Assembly: GCA_000827325.1 (NCBI GenBank)
Contig: KN832888.1
Span: 224,069-288,068, forward strand
Reading direction: 5' to 3'
From: Oidiodendron maius Zn
Lineage: Eukaryota; Ascomycota; Leotiomycetes; Myxotrichaceae
DNA: 64,000 nucleotides
Position 1 is the stretch's first letter; each line of letters starts with the position of its first letter. Below the pieces are notes generated by a model. It made no database searches, was not told where the DNA came from, and saw only the letters and a list, made by a program, of their open reading frames with translations. Positions 52,606 through 64,000 of this stretch are shown here, one piece after another. The position numbers and the translations under genes were made by a program.

Positions 52606-55600
52606 CTAAATACTGTTGAGGACGACCTCTGGGGCTGCCTTCTCGTTGATCTCCGCAATGGTCTTGCAGGCAGAAGCATTTTCTGCAGGCTCCTCAATCG
52701 TGCTGACGTTGGTGCTCGGCAGGCTGCTGCTCTGAGGACTGTTCTGGCCGTTTGTGAGCATTGGCGTTGCTGCACTCGAATTGATCTCAATCGGCATCGT
52801 CTGGGCCGTCGGCGCATTTATCGACGGCGCAGAGGCGTAAGGCGGGGGGCCATTGAAGATGAGCTTCTCAATCGCGGCTATCTGCTTGCCGTAATTGAAT
52901 CTCTTCAGAGAGACTAGCTGGGGCTTCATGTCTTCCACGAATGCTTCGCGCTCTGCCCCTTTTAATTGAGCGAGCAGTTTTTCTATGAGAGCATTAGACA
53001 AGATATGGCACTGGAGAAATGAGACTTACGAATCACGTAGTTGCCATACTGATCCTTCATCATAAGCTGCAAGGGACTCGAGCCATCACTGTGAAGAGCA
53101 GTCAACTGTGCCACGATGGCCTTTCTCTGTTCGTCCGACCCAAACTGGATGCTCTTTTCGACAACATTTGAGGCAAATTTGTGCTTCGACAACGTCAGGA
53201 GATTACCTGTGACAATCTTTATGATCTTTGCACGATCCTCCGGCTTCCCATGCTGAATGATATGCTGCGTAACGTAGTTGCCATACTGATCAGTTATCAA
53301 CATCGTTGCACATTGGTGGAGTTCTTCCAGAACTGCCGCCTGGTCCTGTGGTTTGCAGTACTCCAAGATTCGCTGAATCACACGACAGCCATAGGGATGG
53401 GCCGCCAGGGTGTGGACTTGTCCTCTAAAAGCATCGATGACGAACCGGATGTGTTCGGCAGGTACTCGCTCGATGGCTTTCTGGACGACATGATTGCCAT
53501 TCTGATCTTTGACGCACTTGAGGACATCTGCCTGGAGCTCCTCAACTAGCTGTGCTTGTTGGTCTGCGAGTACATGCTCTAGGGCCTGTGACTGTCAGCA
53601 GGCGGATCGAGTCTCCGGGGAAGCCACCAACCTTTTGTACGACTCTACATCCATACATCTGCATGGACAACTCCATCACATGGTTCTTCATCTGCTCAGC
53701 TAATACTCGCTTCTGTACTTGGTTTCCGTGCTCGAAGAGCTTCTGGATAACATAGTTGCCGAAGACATCAGTCATCAGCTGAAGCGCGTTGGGTTGGATT
53801 TCGCGGAACAGCTGTTCCTTCTCATCACTGTTTGCTGTTTCTAGCTTCTGTTGGATGAACCTCGATCCATGTTGATCGCCGCTGAACTCTACCACATGAT
53901 TATATATGTCCTGCTAGAAGTTAAAACTATGTCAAAGTTATGGGAGCTGGATACAAACCTTTAGTTCATAACGCTTATTCGATTTAGAGTTCGAGCGGAA
54001 TTCTTCGAGGAGTAAACTGCGAACTCCTACACCCACGTCATGGTCTCTTGCTGGGCGTGTCGGGATGGATTGGGTTTGGGAATAGGGAGGGATTGGCATG
54101 GCGAATCCATACGGGACAGTCCCTTGTCGAAAGTTCTGCGGAACGTAGTCGTAGGACTGGGGTGGAAACTGTGCTTGGAAAGGAGTATTGTACACATACT
54201 GGGCGAAGTGAACACCCTGCAGCCGCCGATCCAACTCGATGGGTCCCGGTGGCGCTCGCGGTCCTCGTGAGCCTGGCCTGTAAATCTGTTCTGATCCTGT
54301 TGGTGGAGTGGCTGCCGCGGAGTAATATTTGGGGCTGTTCAGCCCTCGATGTTCACTCCCAGCTGGTGAGACCGAGCCCCGTTCTGTAAAACGATGTCCT
54401 TTCCCAAGGTACGACGGATCAGCAAATGCATGGCTTGGATGACCGTCAAAGTGTTGGAGGCTTTTGGAGTTGCTTGCATCACTCCACATATTAGATCCAC
54501 TAGGTTGATAGGTCTGTGTATAAGCCGGGGGCCCCGGAGAGTAGTTGTTCGACTGAGGTCCGTTCAACGGTTCCCCGTCAGTAGTAAATGCGAGTCCAGA
54601 AAACTTCTCTCTCATCTCCGCTTCTGCTTGGCTGGTGTCCATGAATCTTGACCCATTGGCCTGGGACGACATTGATCCTGGAAGGCCAGAGAATGACGCT
54701 CGCTGGGAATGAATTGAGCTCCGGGGCGTATGGCTAATGGACCCAAACGGAGGGTTGCCATTCCCAAATGATAATCCATTCTGAGACAGTCCTGCGTCTG
54801 ATGCTCTGGAGGGAGGCATGCTCCCGTCTCTCGAGGCGCTGCCGCCAACTCCCAGGAAGCCGCCATTCTGCGGAGTAAGTTGATCTATCCTAAAGGATCG
54901 CGAAGATGAATCGATGTCAAATGATTTCTCCCCATTGGAAGTAAACTGCCCTGAGTTCTCTTTGTCCTCGTAGCCAAAGGCCGGCTTTTGAGAGAACTTG
55001 AAACTCCCGGATGAGGGATCCAGGCTACTGCTCTTGGGTGGCGGCCTGCTGAAGACTACTCCTTGTCCAATAGCCTGCCTCGATCCGGTATATGGATTCT
55101 GGATCTCTAGGAGGCTCTGGCTCCCGCCGGTTGGAATATTGGCGCGGGACAGACTTGGGGGCGTGTTGCCGTTGTGCGAGGGTTGGGGAGGAGAGGTCGA
55201 GTCTCTTGGGGTGTTCCATGGCCCATTTGTTCGGGTACCCCAAGTATCAGCCTCCGACGAGGCAGCCAGGGCGCCAGATCCGCTGGGCCCATCTGTGAAG
55301 TTATCTTTGCCTGTGGTTGTGCCTGCATCAGTAACGGCACGACTCTCATCGGTCAGACCAGGCCTACCACGGGATGCAGAGGCATCTCTCTTTGTACTCG
55401 TAAAACCACCGCCAATGGGGTTGGTGCCCCAGATGCCACTCGATGGCTGCCATGTGCTCCCATTGCTGTACGCCTGGCCGAGCGTCGAGGTTTGGGCTGA
55501 TCTGTCATCGCTGTTGTGCCTACCTGAGGTCGCGCTGAAATCTCCGAATCGATTTGCCCGGGCCTGGAGGAGGTGGTCAGCAGTGATGGTCGAACGAGAG

Positions 55601-55677
55601 TTTAGCTGAGGGGGATAAGGGACACGCACAGGACCCGTCACAGAGGCTATCTGCCTGTTGGAGGTGGCAGACGACAT
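52606..55677 (-). CDS. Pumilio-family RNA-binding protein (Puf3/PUM-like)
   Basis: Post-transcriptional regulator that binds 3' UTRs of target mRNAs. Exons 55677-53959, 53910-53632, 53585-53030 and 52982-52606 join to 976 codons plus TAG. The first about 550 residues are Ser/Gly/Pro/Asn-rich and disordered. The PUM homology domain follows (about 560-880) with eight repeats whose base-reading motifs are SRFIQ, NYVIQ, CRVVQ, NHVVQ, CRVIQ, NYVTQ, SNVVE and NYVIQ. This order equals that of yeast Puf3 and human PUM1, predicting recognition of UGUANAUA. Repeat 8 is rebuilt across intron 3 ([17 protein letters not shown]). The tail of about 95 residues is Ala/Ser/Pro-rich. Intron 1 ends CTAGCAG, a NAGNAG acceptor. 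The start is MSSATSNRQ; upstream in-frame codons lack an ATG. Confidence 0.94.
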
Positions 55678-57000
55678 GACTGCGGCTGCAATCAAATTTC
55701 CGGGTGTTGCTGGAGGTGGAGGGTCAGGGTGAGAGGAAGGTAGAGGGTATCGTCAGGGAGGAGCGACGAGGAGATGGAGAGCGCAGAACGAGCGGACGCA
55801 ACGAAGGGGATTGCCAGAGGGGAAGTTGACAGCCAGGAGGGAGGAATCTATGAGACTTTTGTTGGTGGGCAGAATGTCAGCATGTATGCGGTAAGGCTGA
55901 TCCCCGTTGGAGCGTCAGAATCGCGAGCCGAAAAGGCACAGCCAACGTACCAGCGAGGGGTTGATTCGCGCGGAGAGGCCAGAAAACGAAGGGCGGGCGG
56001 CTCATTTACAGGACTGGAGGGCGACGCATCAAGTGGGTGGAGGGCGTCGTTTTTGAGTTTGTCTACCTGGCGGGGAATTATATCGTCGTCGATCGAAAGA
56101 TTGCTGTGGCCTGAGGAAGAGGACGAGGAGGTGGTGGTGGTGGACGGGGAGGGGGGAGGGGGAAGGAGAGGAGCGGGAAGTGTGAGAGAGATGAATGATT
56201 GAGAGAGGGACACAGAGAGAGGGAGAGAGGGAGAGAAAGGAGGAGGAATGTCGAGGGATGTAGGGCAGCAGAGGAAAAAAAGGTCGCGCGACACAACCCC
56301 TTCGTTTGTCCTATGCAACGTCAACGCCGGTGAGGGACGTAGGCACCCGTGTAGGCGACAGAGGATCAGCGCGGGCGAGATTAGAGGCGCGGAAATGTGC
56401 TTGTGGGTGGGAGGAATGCGTGGTGAGAGAGGATGATGCTGGATATGGGTGGAAGGCGTAATGGAAGAGCGTGGTGACGGTATGGGGGGGGAGATTCCGG
56501 GGATCGTCTTGAGCCCGTCGCTCTCTATATCATGGCCAGCGTGGAATGGGCACGAAATGGAGGACGCAAGGGAGAGGGGGGCGAGGAACGCAGATCCAGG
56601 CGGTAGGCAATTAATACGACGACGACGAAAGGCCGATTGAGGCACAGAAGAGAAGCTGCAAAGGGGAGGAATGGAGGGGGGGTCTACAGAGGGAGGAGAC
56701 TGAACGAACGGAAGGGGGAAACTCGACCACATTGGAGGACGAGGGTCAAGCGAGAGACATCTCGAGACCGGTAGAGGGATTAGACACGGAGGGACGAGTG
56801 CAGCTACAGATGAGGGCGCAGGCGATGATTGTGAGGGAATTGGGCCATGGGGAAAGGAGCTATAGTATGTATCATGGACTGCACCTTGACACCCAAGACG
56901 ACGAGAACGAAGGCTAGGTGGCGCCTCTCTCGAGAAGGTCTAGATCCCTTCACTCTATCTCAGGAGTCTGGCTTCAGTAGGCCAGGAGATCATCGCATCA
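55678..57000 (-). promoter_or_regulatory. CT-rich leader/promoter of the PUF gene with a long upstream ORF
   Basis: In gene direction this is strongly pyrimidine-rich. It contains an ATG-initiated open frame of 294 codons (56732-55848) that is Ser/Pro/Leu low-complexity (SSSSSSGHSNLSIDDD and similar) and ends 170 bp before the PUF start. I take it as a by-product of base composition or a very long upstream ORF, not as a protein gene. TTTGATTGCAG just before the PUF ATG looks like a 5'-UTR intron acceptor. Confidence 0.35.
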
Positions 57001-59994
57001 TCCCTCGAGTTGAGGATGTGTAGCCAGTAAGTATATTGCGAGAATCGATGATGGCCCTTCTTTCCCTGTCCTCCTCCATTCTTCTTCTCCGCCCTCAACG
57101 ATCGACAGCACCGCCCTGGACCCAAGCCTTGTGGAGTTCGCCACGCCGCTCTGGGCCGTGCTGAGGATGCTGCAAGAGTGGGCTCGTGCTACGGAGGGAG
57201 GAAGGGAGGGAGTGTATGACGACGAAAGGGACCGTTGAGCAGATACAGCATGGCACACTATTATAGTGCCATCTCTTGACAGCGGATGCCACATTGATAT
57301 GCCTCCCGGAAGCCTCCTAACAACCAAACCTCCACACCACCGCAAACCCCCTACACCATCGCACATTGAAATGCCCTCCGGTACGCCTCGACGCTGTGAT
57401 GCGCGGCTTCCTGCACTCTCCCTCTGGCTCTCCATCGCACCAGCATCGTGGCACTCGCTGCGTCAACCGCTCCCGTAGCGTCCATCACAAACCACTATCG
57501 CTCAACCACCGGCAGAGCCACTGCATCATGTGCTTCCGTCTGAGATCCTCGCATATTCTCCCTCTTCCCCTGCCCAGCCACCGCGAGGGAGATGTGTGCC
57601 TCGGGCGAGATCACCCATCTCATTGAGAGGAAGCCCTCGTTCTGCGGTTCATCGCCTGGCTGCATGTCGAGGCCGTTGCACCACCTCCTCTTATGCCGCG
57701 CGCAATGGAGCAATGGGTCCGTCCTCCACCACGTCAACTGTGCATCGTTTCCCCCCTAACCGGCTCGGATCTCCTGTATTCCCCGTCCGGAACGTCTCGT
57801 CTCGCGGCTCCAATGCGCAGATGCCGCCCAGGCTCACGGAGGCTCGTCTACGCCATGACTGACCTACATCGCCATCAAGGGAAGAAGGACTTGTCAAGAA
57901 CGACAGCGTCCGGCCTTAGCCTGGACGCCGCGAGAATGCTGCCACCGAGGAGCATGAAGGTCGAGAAACCCAGCAAGTCACGGCAGCCCTCGCAGGCATG
58001 CATCACGCTCGATATATTCAGGTGGGTCGGCCCTCCAATGCCTCTACACTCACCGCTGTTTGCTTGTCTTTTCACGGACGGCGACGAGATCGCCTGGTAC
58101 ACGGCTCTCGTCGAGCCTGTTGGCCTTCCAAGTGGCAGATGGTTCAGCGGTGACGCCAAGCTCGATGCAATTTATCTGAAAGATCACCACTATGCTTCCG
58201 GCACTGTTCGCTTGTAGCGATACCAACTGCATAATTTGCATGAAAGTAGAGAACTGAGTTGTAGTCTGCCATATTCACTAGTGTAACTCCCTTGGCGTCT
58301 CCCAATCCAATGATACGAAGAGTCGAAAGCCACAGTATTCACCATCCGCTCAGCTTTCGAGCCAGACGAGATCGTGGCTTCAACGAACTCCCACTTCTAC
58401 AATGGTATCTGCCATATGCCTACCGCTGTCCCCACCAGGCGAAGCCTAGCCTGGCATTGAAACCAGAGTCTTGAACAGGTCGGCCGGAAGCCACTGATGG
58501 ATCGCTCTAGCCATGCACACACCGAGTGATTTATGCATTCAAGTGGGCGTTATCATTGGCACATATTTTTGTGACATCCACTCGCCAGGCTGTACGTCGG
58601 AGTTGGGGGCTATGGCATCTGAGATAGCTGAGCACGGCAATATATCAAGGCAATGGAAAGGCATCCAACTCTGCATTCCAGGCAGCTGTGTCGGGCGCAA
58701 CGACGTCAGTCGCTGAGGTACTCATCGATTTCTGAGTAGAGATTCGATCACGGAGCGACCGGATTTGGCCCCCATCTCGGCTCTCTCCTACTCAGCCTGC
58801 CCACGCCGCTCGTCTCCGGGCAAATCATGAACGCCGCATGGAATAACGAATATTCTAGTGCGATCCACGATTTGTTGGCGCAGCTGTTGGATTCAGACGA
58901 CTTTTCGTTTGTCAGTTATACGTGACTTCCTGTATCTTTAGATTCGCTACTAATACCGAGCAAACAGCTCTCATGTCTCCGCGAACTCATGAGTACTTGC
59001 TACCAATCAGATGATGCGTGCTCGGAGCGAGGTCACTGCGATCGTATGACGACGGACAGAAAGTAATCTTACTGTTGAATCGGTCGCTCTTCGATTAAGG
59101 GCAGCCTGAGATACTCAGTCTTGCAGATTATCTGAAGCGTATGTGCGATGATCAAGCCTAGGTCTAAGTCTCAATTAGGGTGAGAGCTAGTTGTCTATGA
59201 CGAGGCATCGAGGACATTCAGGATCGATCATACGGCTATCTTCATCAATGACGCGGAGGCTGTCAACTTGACCGCGATCATCGACTAGCTGTGAGAAAAG
59301 AAGCTCCGGGTCTGCCTCAATACCTTGCAAATTCATATCCAAGGCGAGCCAGCGCACGGGGACTCACAACCCTATGTTGGCTTCACATACCTCTCAAGCG
59401 CAGCTGCCTCCCCGGGTAATATAGCCCTATCGCGTGATGACAAGAGCGCCTGGAATTAGTGGAAGATGAAAGTTGCTACAACTATTGACTTGATTGCTGT
59501 GATAACTAGCCTGCGATTAACCTGATCGAGTAGCCAGAAATGTAGAGCCGAATTGGTTGCGTCGGAGTTTATCCCCTTAATTTGAAGAGTCGTTCTTTAG
59601 GCTTGCGGGACATTAACCAAGAGAAAAGAAGTAATCGATGTAAGTAAGTTGCTTGAGGTTATAGAAGGAAAATAGGTAAGTGACGAGAATAGGTCCACCA
59701 TTGAGGTAAGTTGGTAGTCTTCTAGAGCTGAAGTTGAGAACTAGTATACCCAACTTTATCACCAAGTGTCTAGTACTACTCTTCAGAGACTAGTTCCTAG
59801 CAATAACTGACTTTTACGAAATTAATTTTTCAAAACACATCGTAAATCTCAAATGTGCAAAGACAGAAGCAGATCATGGTTATAACTTATACGAAATCGA
59901 ATGACTCAGCAGGGCATCCCATCTTCAAAGAGCACTACTGAAAGTCACACCCTCACTTCTATGTTTCCTCTTATCTCTCTTGTGACAAAAGCCC
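57001..59994. other. 3-kb intergenic region with weak coding-like scraps
   Basis: No gene could be supported. A + frame at 57693-58217 (174 codons) includes FTDGDEIAWYTALVEPVGLP but matches nothing I know. At 58828-59063 an ATG frame (MNAAWNNEYSSAIHDLLAQL) can be joined over a plausible 55-60 nt intron (GTCAGT...AACAG) to FLSCLRELMSTCYQSDDACS, then stops. These may be remnants of decayed genes. Two copies of CACATTGAxATGCC lie at about 57290 and 57363. 59400-59990 is AT-rich and empty. Confidence 0.35.
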
Positions 59995-62050
59995 ATGGCC
60001 ACGGTCACAATCGAACGACTCTTCGTCACTCCAGATCCTGTTCCCGTCTCCATTTCTCTGCAAAACATCCACTCCCACGATGGCAGTCGCCGCTCCTCCC
60101 CGGCACCGCCCCGCCCTCCCCAGCCCGTCTTTGAAGCCGCGAGACTCAAGCCCCTGCGCCGGGGGCAGAGGGCAGCTGTTACGGTGCTGCTGATTGCAGC
60201 AAATATCGTGCAGGTGAGTAGACAATCTGGATTTTCAGATTCCCGATTCTGTAAGTCTCGGCACGGCGGATTTGTTAACGTATGAAATGTCTATGTAGAT
60301 GATATCAAATGCCCTCGCCATTGTTGGCGGTCTCGGTATAACGCAATCCCTTGGCCTAGAAACCGGTCCCGGAAAAGCTAATTGGGTAGCTGCATCCTAT
60401 GGGTAGGTCACCTCTCCTCCCTTCTCCATATCCACCCTCCTATTTCACTACAACCCCTTATATCCCACCTAATCTAACATCCGTCCCCCCCAGTCTCACC
60501 CAAGGCACCTTTGTCCTCCTCTCAGGCCGCTTGGGCGCCGTCCACGGGCACCGCAATGCCCTCGTGCTAGGCGTCGCTTGGCTCGCAGTATGGTCACTGA
60601 TCAATGGCTTCTGCGACTCCTTCATCACCTTCAACCTCGCTCGCGCTATGTCGGGCATCGGCGGCGCACTCATCATGCCCAACGCCGTTGCCATGATCGG
60701 CGTCACGTGTCCCCCGGGAAAAACGCGTAACCTATCGATGGGCTTCTTCGGCGCCAGCGCGCCTATTGCGGGGGCCTTCGGAGGCGTATTCGCTGGTGCG
60801 GTGCTGGAGTATGTGCATTGGAAGTGGATGTTCTTCGCTATGTGAGTATCATTTCGGCTTACCGGTAGGGACGGGGCTTGAGGACCGTGGCTGAGAGGAA
60901 ATTGGAGCTATGAGACTGATGAGATAATAGGGCTATAATGAGCACTGTTGTCTTGGGGCTGCTATGGTTTGTGGTTCCTCCAGAGCAGCCTGTCGATCCT
61001 CGAGGGAGTATTGACTGGATTGGAGCTGCGCTGGGCACCTCCGGGTTGATCATTTTCAATGCTGCTTGGAAGTAAGTCAATCCATGACAAGCTGGTTGGA
61101 AGTGAGCTGATAGGCACGTGAAGTCAAGCGCCGGCCGTTGGCTGGTCTACTCCGTATGAAGTGGTCCTTGTGACCGTGTCTGTTGCGCTGTTAGCCATAT
61201 TCGCGCTGTGGGAGGTAAGCATGGCCAATAACCCCACGTGAAGCCCTTTTGCAGTTGCTACAGAAGTGCTATTGGAATGCTTACTCTGAGGTCGGACATC
61301 ACCAATGCTAAGCAAGACTTACAACAGTACAAATACGCCAAAGTCCCCCTCATGCCTCTCGACATCTGGACAGCGCCATCCTTCTTCCCCCTCGTCATCG
61401 TCGCCCTCTTTGGCTTCATGTCCTTCGGCACGCTGCTCTGGTACATGATTGCCTGGCAGCAAGAGGTGCGGCACTGGTCCGTCTTGCACTTCGGCATCGG
61501 CTGGGCGCCTTTTGGCGTCTTCGGGGTGCTTGGCGCGATCCTCGCTGGCTGGCTGATCCCACGTCTAGCGGCGCAGTGGATTCTGGCTATCGGAATCATC
61601 ACAGTCCTCATCTCGAACTTGCTGCTCGCTACCATGCCCGATCAGCAGACCTATTGGGCGCAGCTCTTCCCGGCCACCATTCTTATGGCCTTCTGTCCGG
61701 ACCTCGTGTATACTGCTGCGCAAATCATCGCGTGTAATAGCGTGCGGAGGGCGCACCAGGGAACGGCAGCCTCGCTCGTTGGCCTGCTAAATCTCTATGG
61801 GAACAGCTTGGGTCTGGGGTTTGCAGGCACCGTGGAGACCGAGGTGAATAAGCACGTGCCGGACATGACCACTGGGTACCGCGCGGCGCTGTACTTTGGT
61901 GCGGGCATTGCGGCGATTGGGTTGTTCATTGACATGACTTCCGTGAGGATGGTGAGGGATGAGAGGGAGGGCTGGGAGGACCCAGCGGACGATATGGACA
62001 TTGAGATCGAACCCCAGGGCATGTCGACGGCGACCACGCTGAGGGGATAG
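59995..62050 (+). CDS. MFS transporter, DHA2 drug:H+ antiporter type
   Basis: Plasma-membrane or vacuolar proton antiporter of the major facilitator superfamily; closest in look to fungal ATR1-like (aminotriazole/boron) transporters. Exons 59995-60213, 60299-60402, 60494-60841, 60931-61071, 61124-61214 and 61328-62050 join to 541 codons plus TAG. The N-terminus is Pro/Arg-rich and cytosolic. TM segments are evident: AAVTVLLIAANIVQMISNAL, WVAASYGLTQGTFVLLSGRL (rebuilt across intron 2), VLGVAWLAVWSLINGF. Motif A is GRLGAVHGHRN and motif C is PIAGAFGGVFAG. Later helices include LIIFNAAWNQAPAVGWSTPY and GWAPFGVFGVLGAILAGWLI, consistent with about 12-14 TMs. An acidic C-terminus follows. Substrate cannot be read from sequence. 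Confidence 0.9.
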
Positions 62051-63046
62051 CGGCGTGAGGGAAGTGTTAGGGAGGGGGGGGGAGGTGCGGGGTTGAAATC
62101 AAAGTAAAAAACCTCACCTAGCGAGAGTAGAGAGATATATAGTAAACGATGATTGAAGAATAGATGGAGAGTATAGTAGTCCTATCACTTAACCTGATGG
62201 TGCAATTCATCGTGGAAGTTGAGGTTATCTGCACGTGATCGCTACCCCTGAAGCCACACCATCGGCGTGAGATTTGAGATGACGACTCCCTCCCACTTCT
62301 CATTCTGGGTTTAGGAATCGAGCCAGCCGCATCGACGTCTGCTGATACGCCGTACCTGCCCGTCCTCAATCAACTGTTCGTACCACGAGGCGCTGTACTC
62401 TACTGTACTGTACTGTACTGTAGCCGCCCAGCGAAAAGGAGAAGATAACAACGGCCAACAGGGGGCCGCCCATCTCATTTCGGCTGTCAGCCACTCCCAT
62501 CCAATCATCGACTGTGCCGCATCCCATTGGCTGTGCAAGACCTCGATCCCCATTCTCTATCACTGTGGGCGCTGATCTTACCATTTCCTCTCATTTCCTT
62601 CATCCTCTCCTCTCTCTTTCCTTCTTTCTCTTCTCCTCAACGACGACGACGACGACGAGATTCCTCTTCCTCAACCCCTCGCTCTCTCTCATCCTTCGGG
62701 ACCCTCACCTTCTTTCGCGCTCCCCCCCCCAGGTATCGGCTTCACTCCTTTAGCCGGTCACCGTCCATTCCTTCCGTCGCGACTGTGTCCTTGTGCTTGT
62801 GCTTTTGTCCATTCCTCGCGCGCGTAAGTGTTGCATTCTTCCCGCTAGGTATGCCGTACCGGCTTCTATCAATGGAGCGTGAGTCCGGTGTGCAAGGGCG
62901 AGCGAAGAGACACCGTGGTTGAGAGATATAATGGCTAACGCTGATGTGTGTAGTTCCCAGCAGTCCCCTCATTCTCGTCTTTTGAAATCATCAACCCAAG
63001 TGCCTCTCCAATTGGAACCAGAACAAGACCCCGCCATCTTTCTGCC
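62051..63046. other. Intergenic region and leader of the next gene
   Basis: No separate gene. It contains a (TACTG)n microsatellite at 62396-62423, a (CGA)6 run at 62641-62658 and a CT-rich stretch (62570-62760) that looks like a core promoter. Donor and acceptor-like pairs (GTAAGTGTTG... near 62823; CCCCCCAG near 62732) suggest the leader of the downstream gene may be spliced. Confidence 0.45.
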
Positions 63047-63598
63047 ATGACTACCCTCCATAACCTCCTCGCCAGAGGCAACGCCCTTCTGGCCCGCGAC
63101 AGCAGCAACAACGGCATGTCCACCACCGTTATTGACCTCCTCATCACCCTCCTCGTCCTTGTCTTCGTCCTTCTCTGTCTCACAGCGGCCATCTTTACCA
63201 TGCGCAAGATCCGCCAGCGCCAAGCTATGGCCCGCCAACAGTTGCCCGTCTACCACGAGAAGCGCAGCTCCCATCATCGTCGCCTGACCATCTCCACCAC
63301 TCCTGGCCGTGGATCAAGCATCTACGTCTACGACGAGAAGCCATCTCTCAACAACCCTACGACGCCCACCTCACCCGTGCCTGAGATCCGAATCACCTTC
63401 CCCGATGAGCAAGACGAGTCCGGGCGCCCGAAGAGCGGCCGCGTCCTCATCGTCCGCGTGGGCGAGACCGGTGTCGGTCTGGAGCCTCTGCACGATGATG
63501 AGCAGCTTCCGGCGTATGAGAAGGAGAGTAAGGGCCGCTTCCAATCAATTGACATCGAGCGCATTGGTGGATTGAAGGAGAAGCCAACATGGTCATGA
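63047..63598 (+). CDS. Single-pass membrane protein with PY-type motifs (unnamed)
   Basis: A single exon of 183 codons. Residues about 1-22 are polar with no cleavable signal. A TM helix follows (about 25-49, VIDLLITLLVLVFVLLCLTA). Then comes a basic cytosolic flank (MRKIRQRQAMARQQ), predicting N-out/C-in topology. The cytosolic tail carries LPVYHEK and LPAYEKES, which resemble the L/PPxY motifs that recruit Nedd4/Rsp5-type ubiquitin ligases. Between them is RITFPDEQDESGRPKSGRVL, which looks like a conserved domain-like stretch (VLIVRVGETGVGLEPL). Proteins of this layout occur in many moulds, but I know no assigned function. Possibly an arrestin-independent Rsp5 adaptor; that is inference. 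Confidence 0.78.
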   Translation: MTTLHNLLARGNALLARDSSNNGMSTTVIDLLITLLVLVFVLLCLTAAIFTMRKIRQRQAMARQQLPVYHEKRSSHHRRLTISTTPGRGSSIYVYDEKPSLNNPTTPTSPVPEIRITFPDEQDESGRPKSGRVLIVRVGETGVGLEPLHDDEQLPAYEKESKGRFQSIDIERIGGLKEKPTWS

Positions 63599-64000
63599 TC
63601 CAGGTCAAGAATGTCGCCTCCTTCGTGACATGATCATTTCATCTCTCCCAACAACCCATGCCTCTCAGCGTCTCCTCGTCTGTGCTGTAACGACTCTTTC
63701 ACTAGCAATCAACCGAGATATCTACCACACTTGCGTACTGCTGCACATATTTCCCATTCTCTCGGACCGGAGTTCCTGCCCTCGGATGTTTCGGAATCCC
63801 CCCACTATGCTCTTCTCTCGTGGACGGAACCATGTGGGCGAAAGTATGGATAGAAAAGCACGACATATCTATGAAAGCAAACACAAGAATGGATAGGAAG
63901 GAAGGAAGGAATTAGAAAGCTCACGTCGGAGTACATTAAAATTCACGAAGAAATGATCTGCTCCTAAAACCAACCTCTTGGACATCCCTGTTCGCAAAAT
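63599..64000. other. 3' edge region
   Basis: Only short frames without motifs; presumably the 3' UTR of the membrane protein gene and the beginning of the next intergenic stretch. Confidence 0.45.

Noticed and set aside
57693-58217. 174-codon + frame near 58 kb
   Set aside because: Coding-like wording in the last 50 codons only; no homology recognised, no splice partners, so not listed as a gene.
1-64000. Transposons, CRISPR arrays or a secondary-metabolite cluster
   Set aside because: No transposase, reverse transcriptase, terminal repeats, regular spacer arrays or backbone synthase genes were recognised anywhere in the window.

Overview
This window comes from a filamentous ascomycete (Pezizomycotina) nuclear genome. 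The evidence is many 45-120 nt introns with GT-AG borders and CTAAC/CTGAC-like branch sites, plus genes typical of moulds: the NADPH-oxidase regulator NoxR, the Con7 C2H2 factor, fungal Rictor (Avo3/Ste20) and the fungal AAR2 form. No bacterial operons, CRISPR arrays, rRNA or convincing tRNA genes were seen. Species cannot be fixed from the sequence. Exon coordinates below are my own splice models, checked for phase and for fit to remembered family conservation.

0-13.6 kb: a nine-exon malic enzyme (+), an unnamed Cys-rich protein (-), a tiny two-exon eL41 ribosomal protein gene (+), RNA polymerase I subunit RPA49 (+), a 65-residue CYSTM-like stress peptide (+) and a hemerythrin-like protein (+). 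The stretches between them are long and mostly empty.

13.8-19.2 kb: noxR (-), the superoxide dismutase copper chaperone ccs1 (-, with a GC-AG intron) and mitochondrial uL13m (+). Together with the hemerythrin gene this puts three redox or oxygen-linked genes within 5.7 kb.

19.7-37.8 kb is gene-dense: TORC2 subunit Avo3/Rictor (-), eIF3c (-), an unrecognised 137-residue protein (-), splicing factor AAR2 (+), 40S protein uS11/RPS14 (-), prephenate dehydrogenase TYR1 (+), 40S protein uS9/RPS16 (-), ESCRT-II Vps22 (+), an 80-residue single-TM protein (-) and a coiled-coil acidic protein (-). The translation genes eL41, uS11, uS9 and eIF3c share CCCTA/TTAGGG telobox-like elements about 95-155 bp before their start codons.

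38-64 kb is sparse. A region of coding-like but frame-disrupted sequence (about 38.9-40.8 kb) is followed by some 7 kb of gene-free, GTACAG-rich DNA and a long pyrimidine-rich leader in front of con7 (+). A Pumilio-family RNA-binding protein (-) follows convergently with a similarly long CT-rich leader, then a DHA2-type MFS transporter (+) and a single-TM, PY-motif protein (+). Several real introns have lengths divisible by three and contain no stop, so simple ORF reading silently includes them in the Rictor, uS11 and Vps22 proteins.
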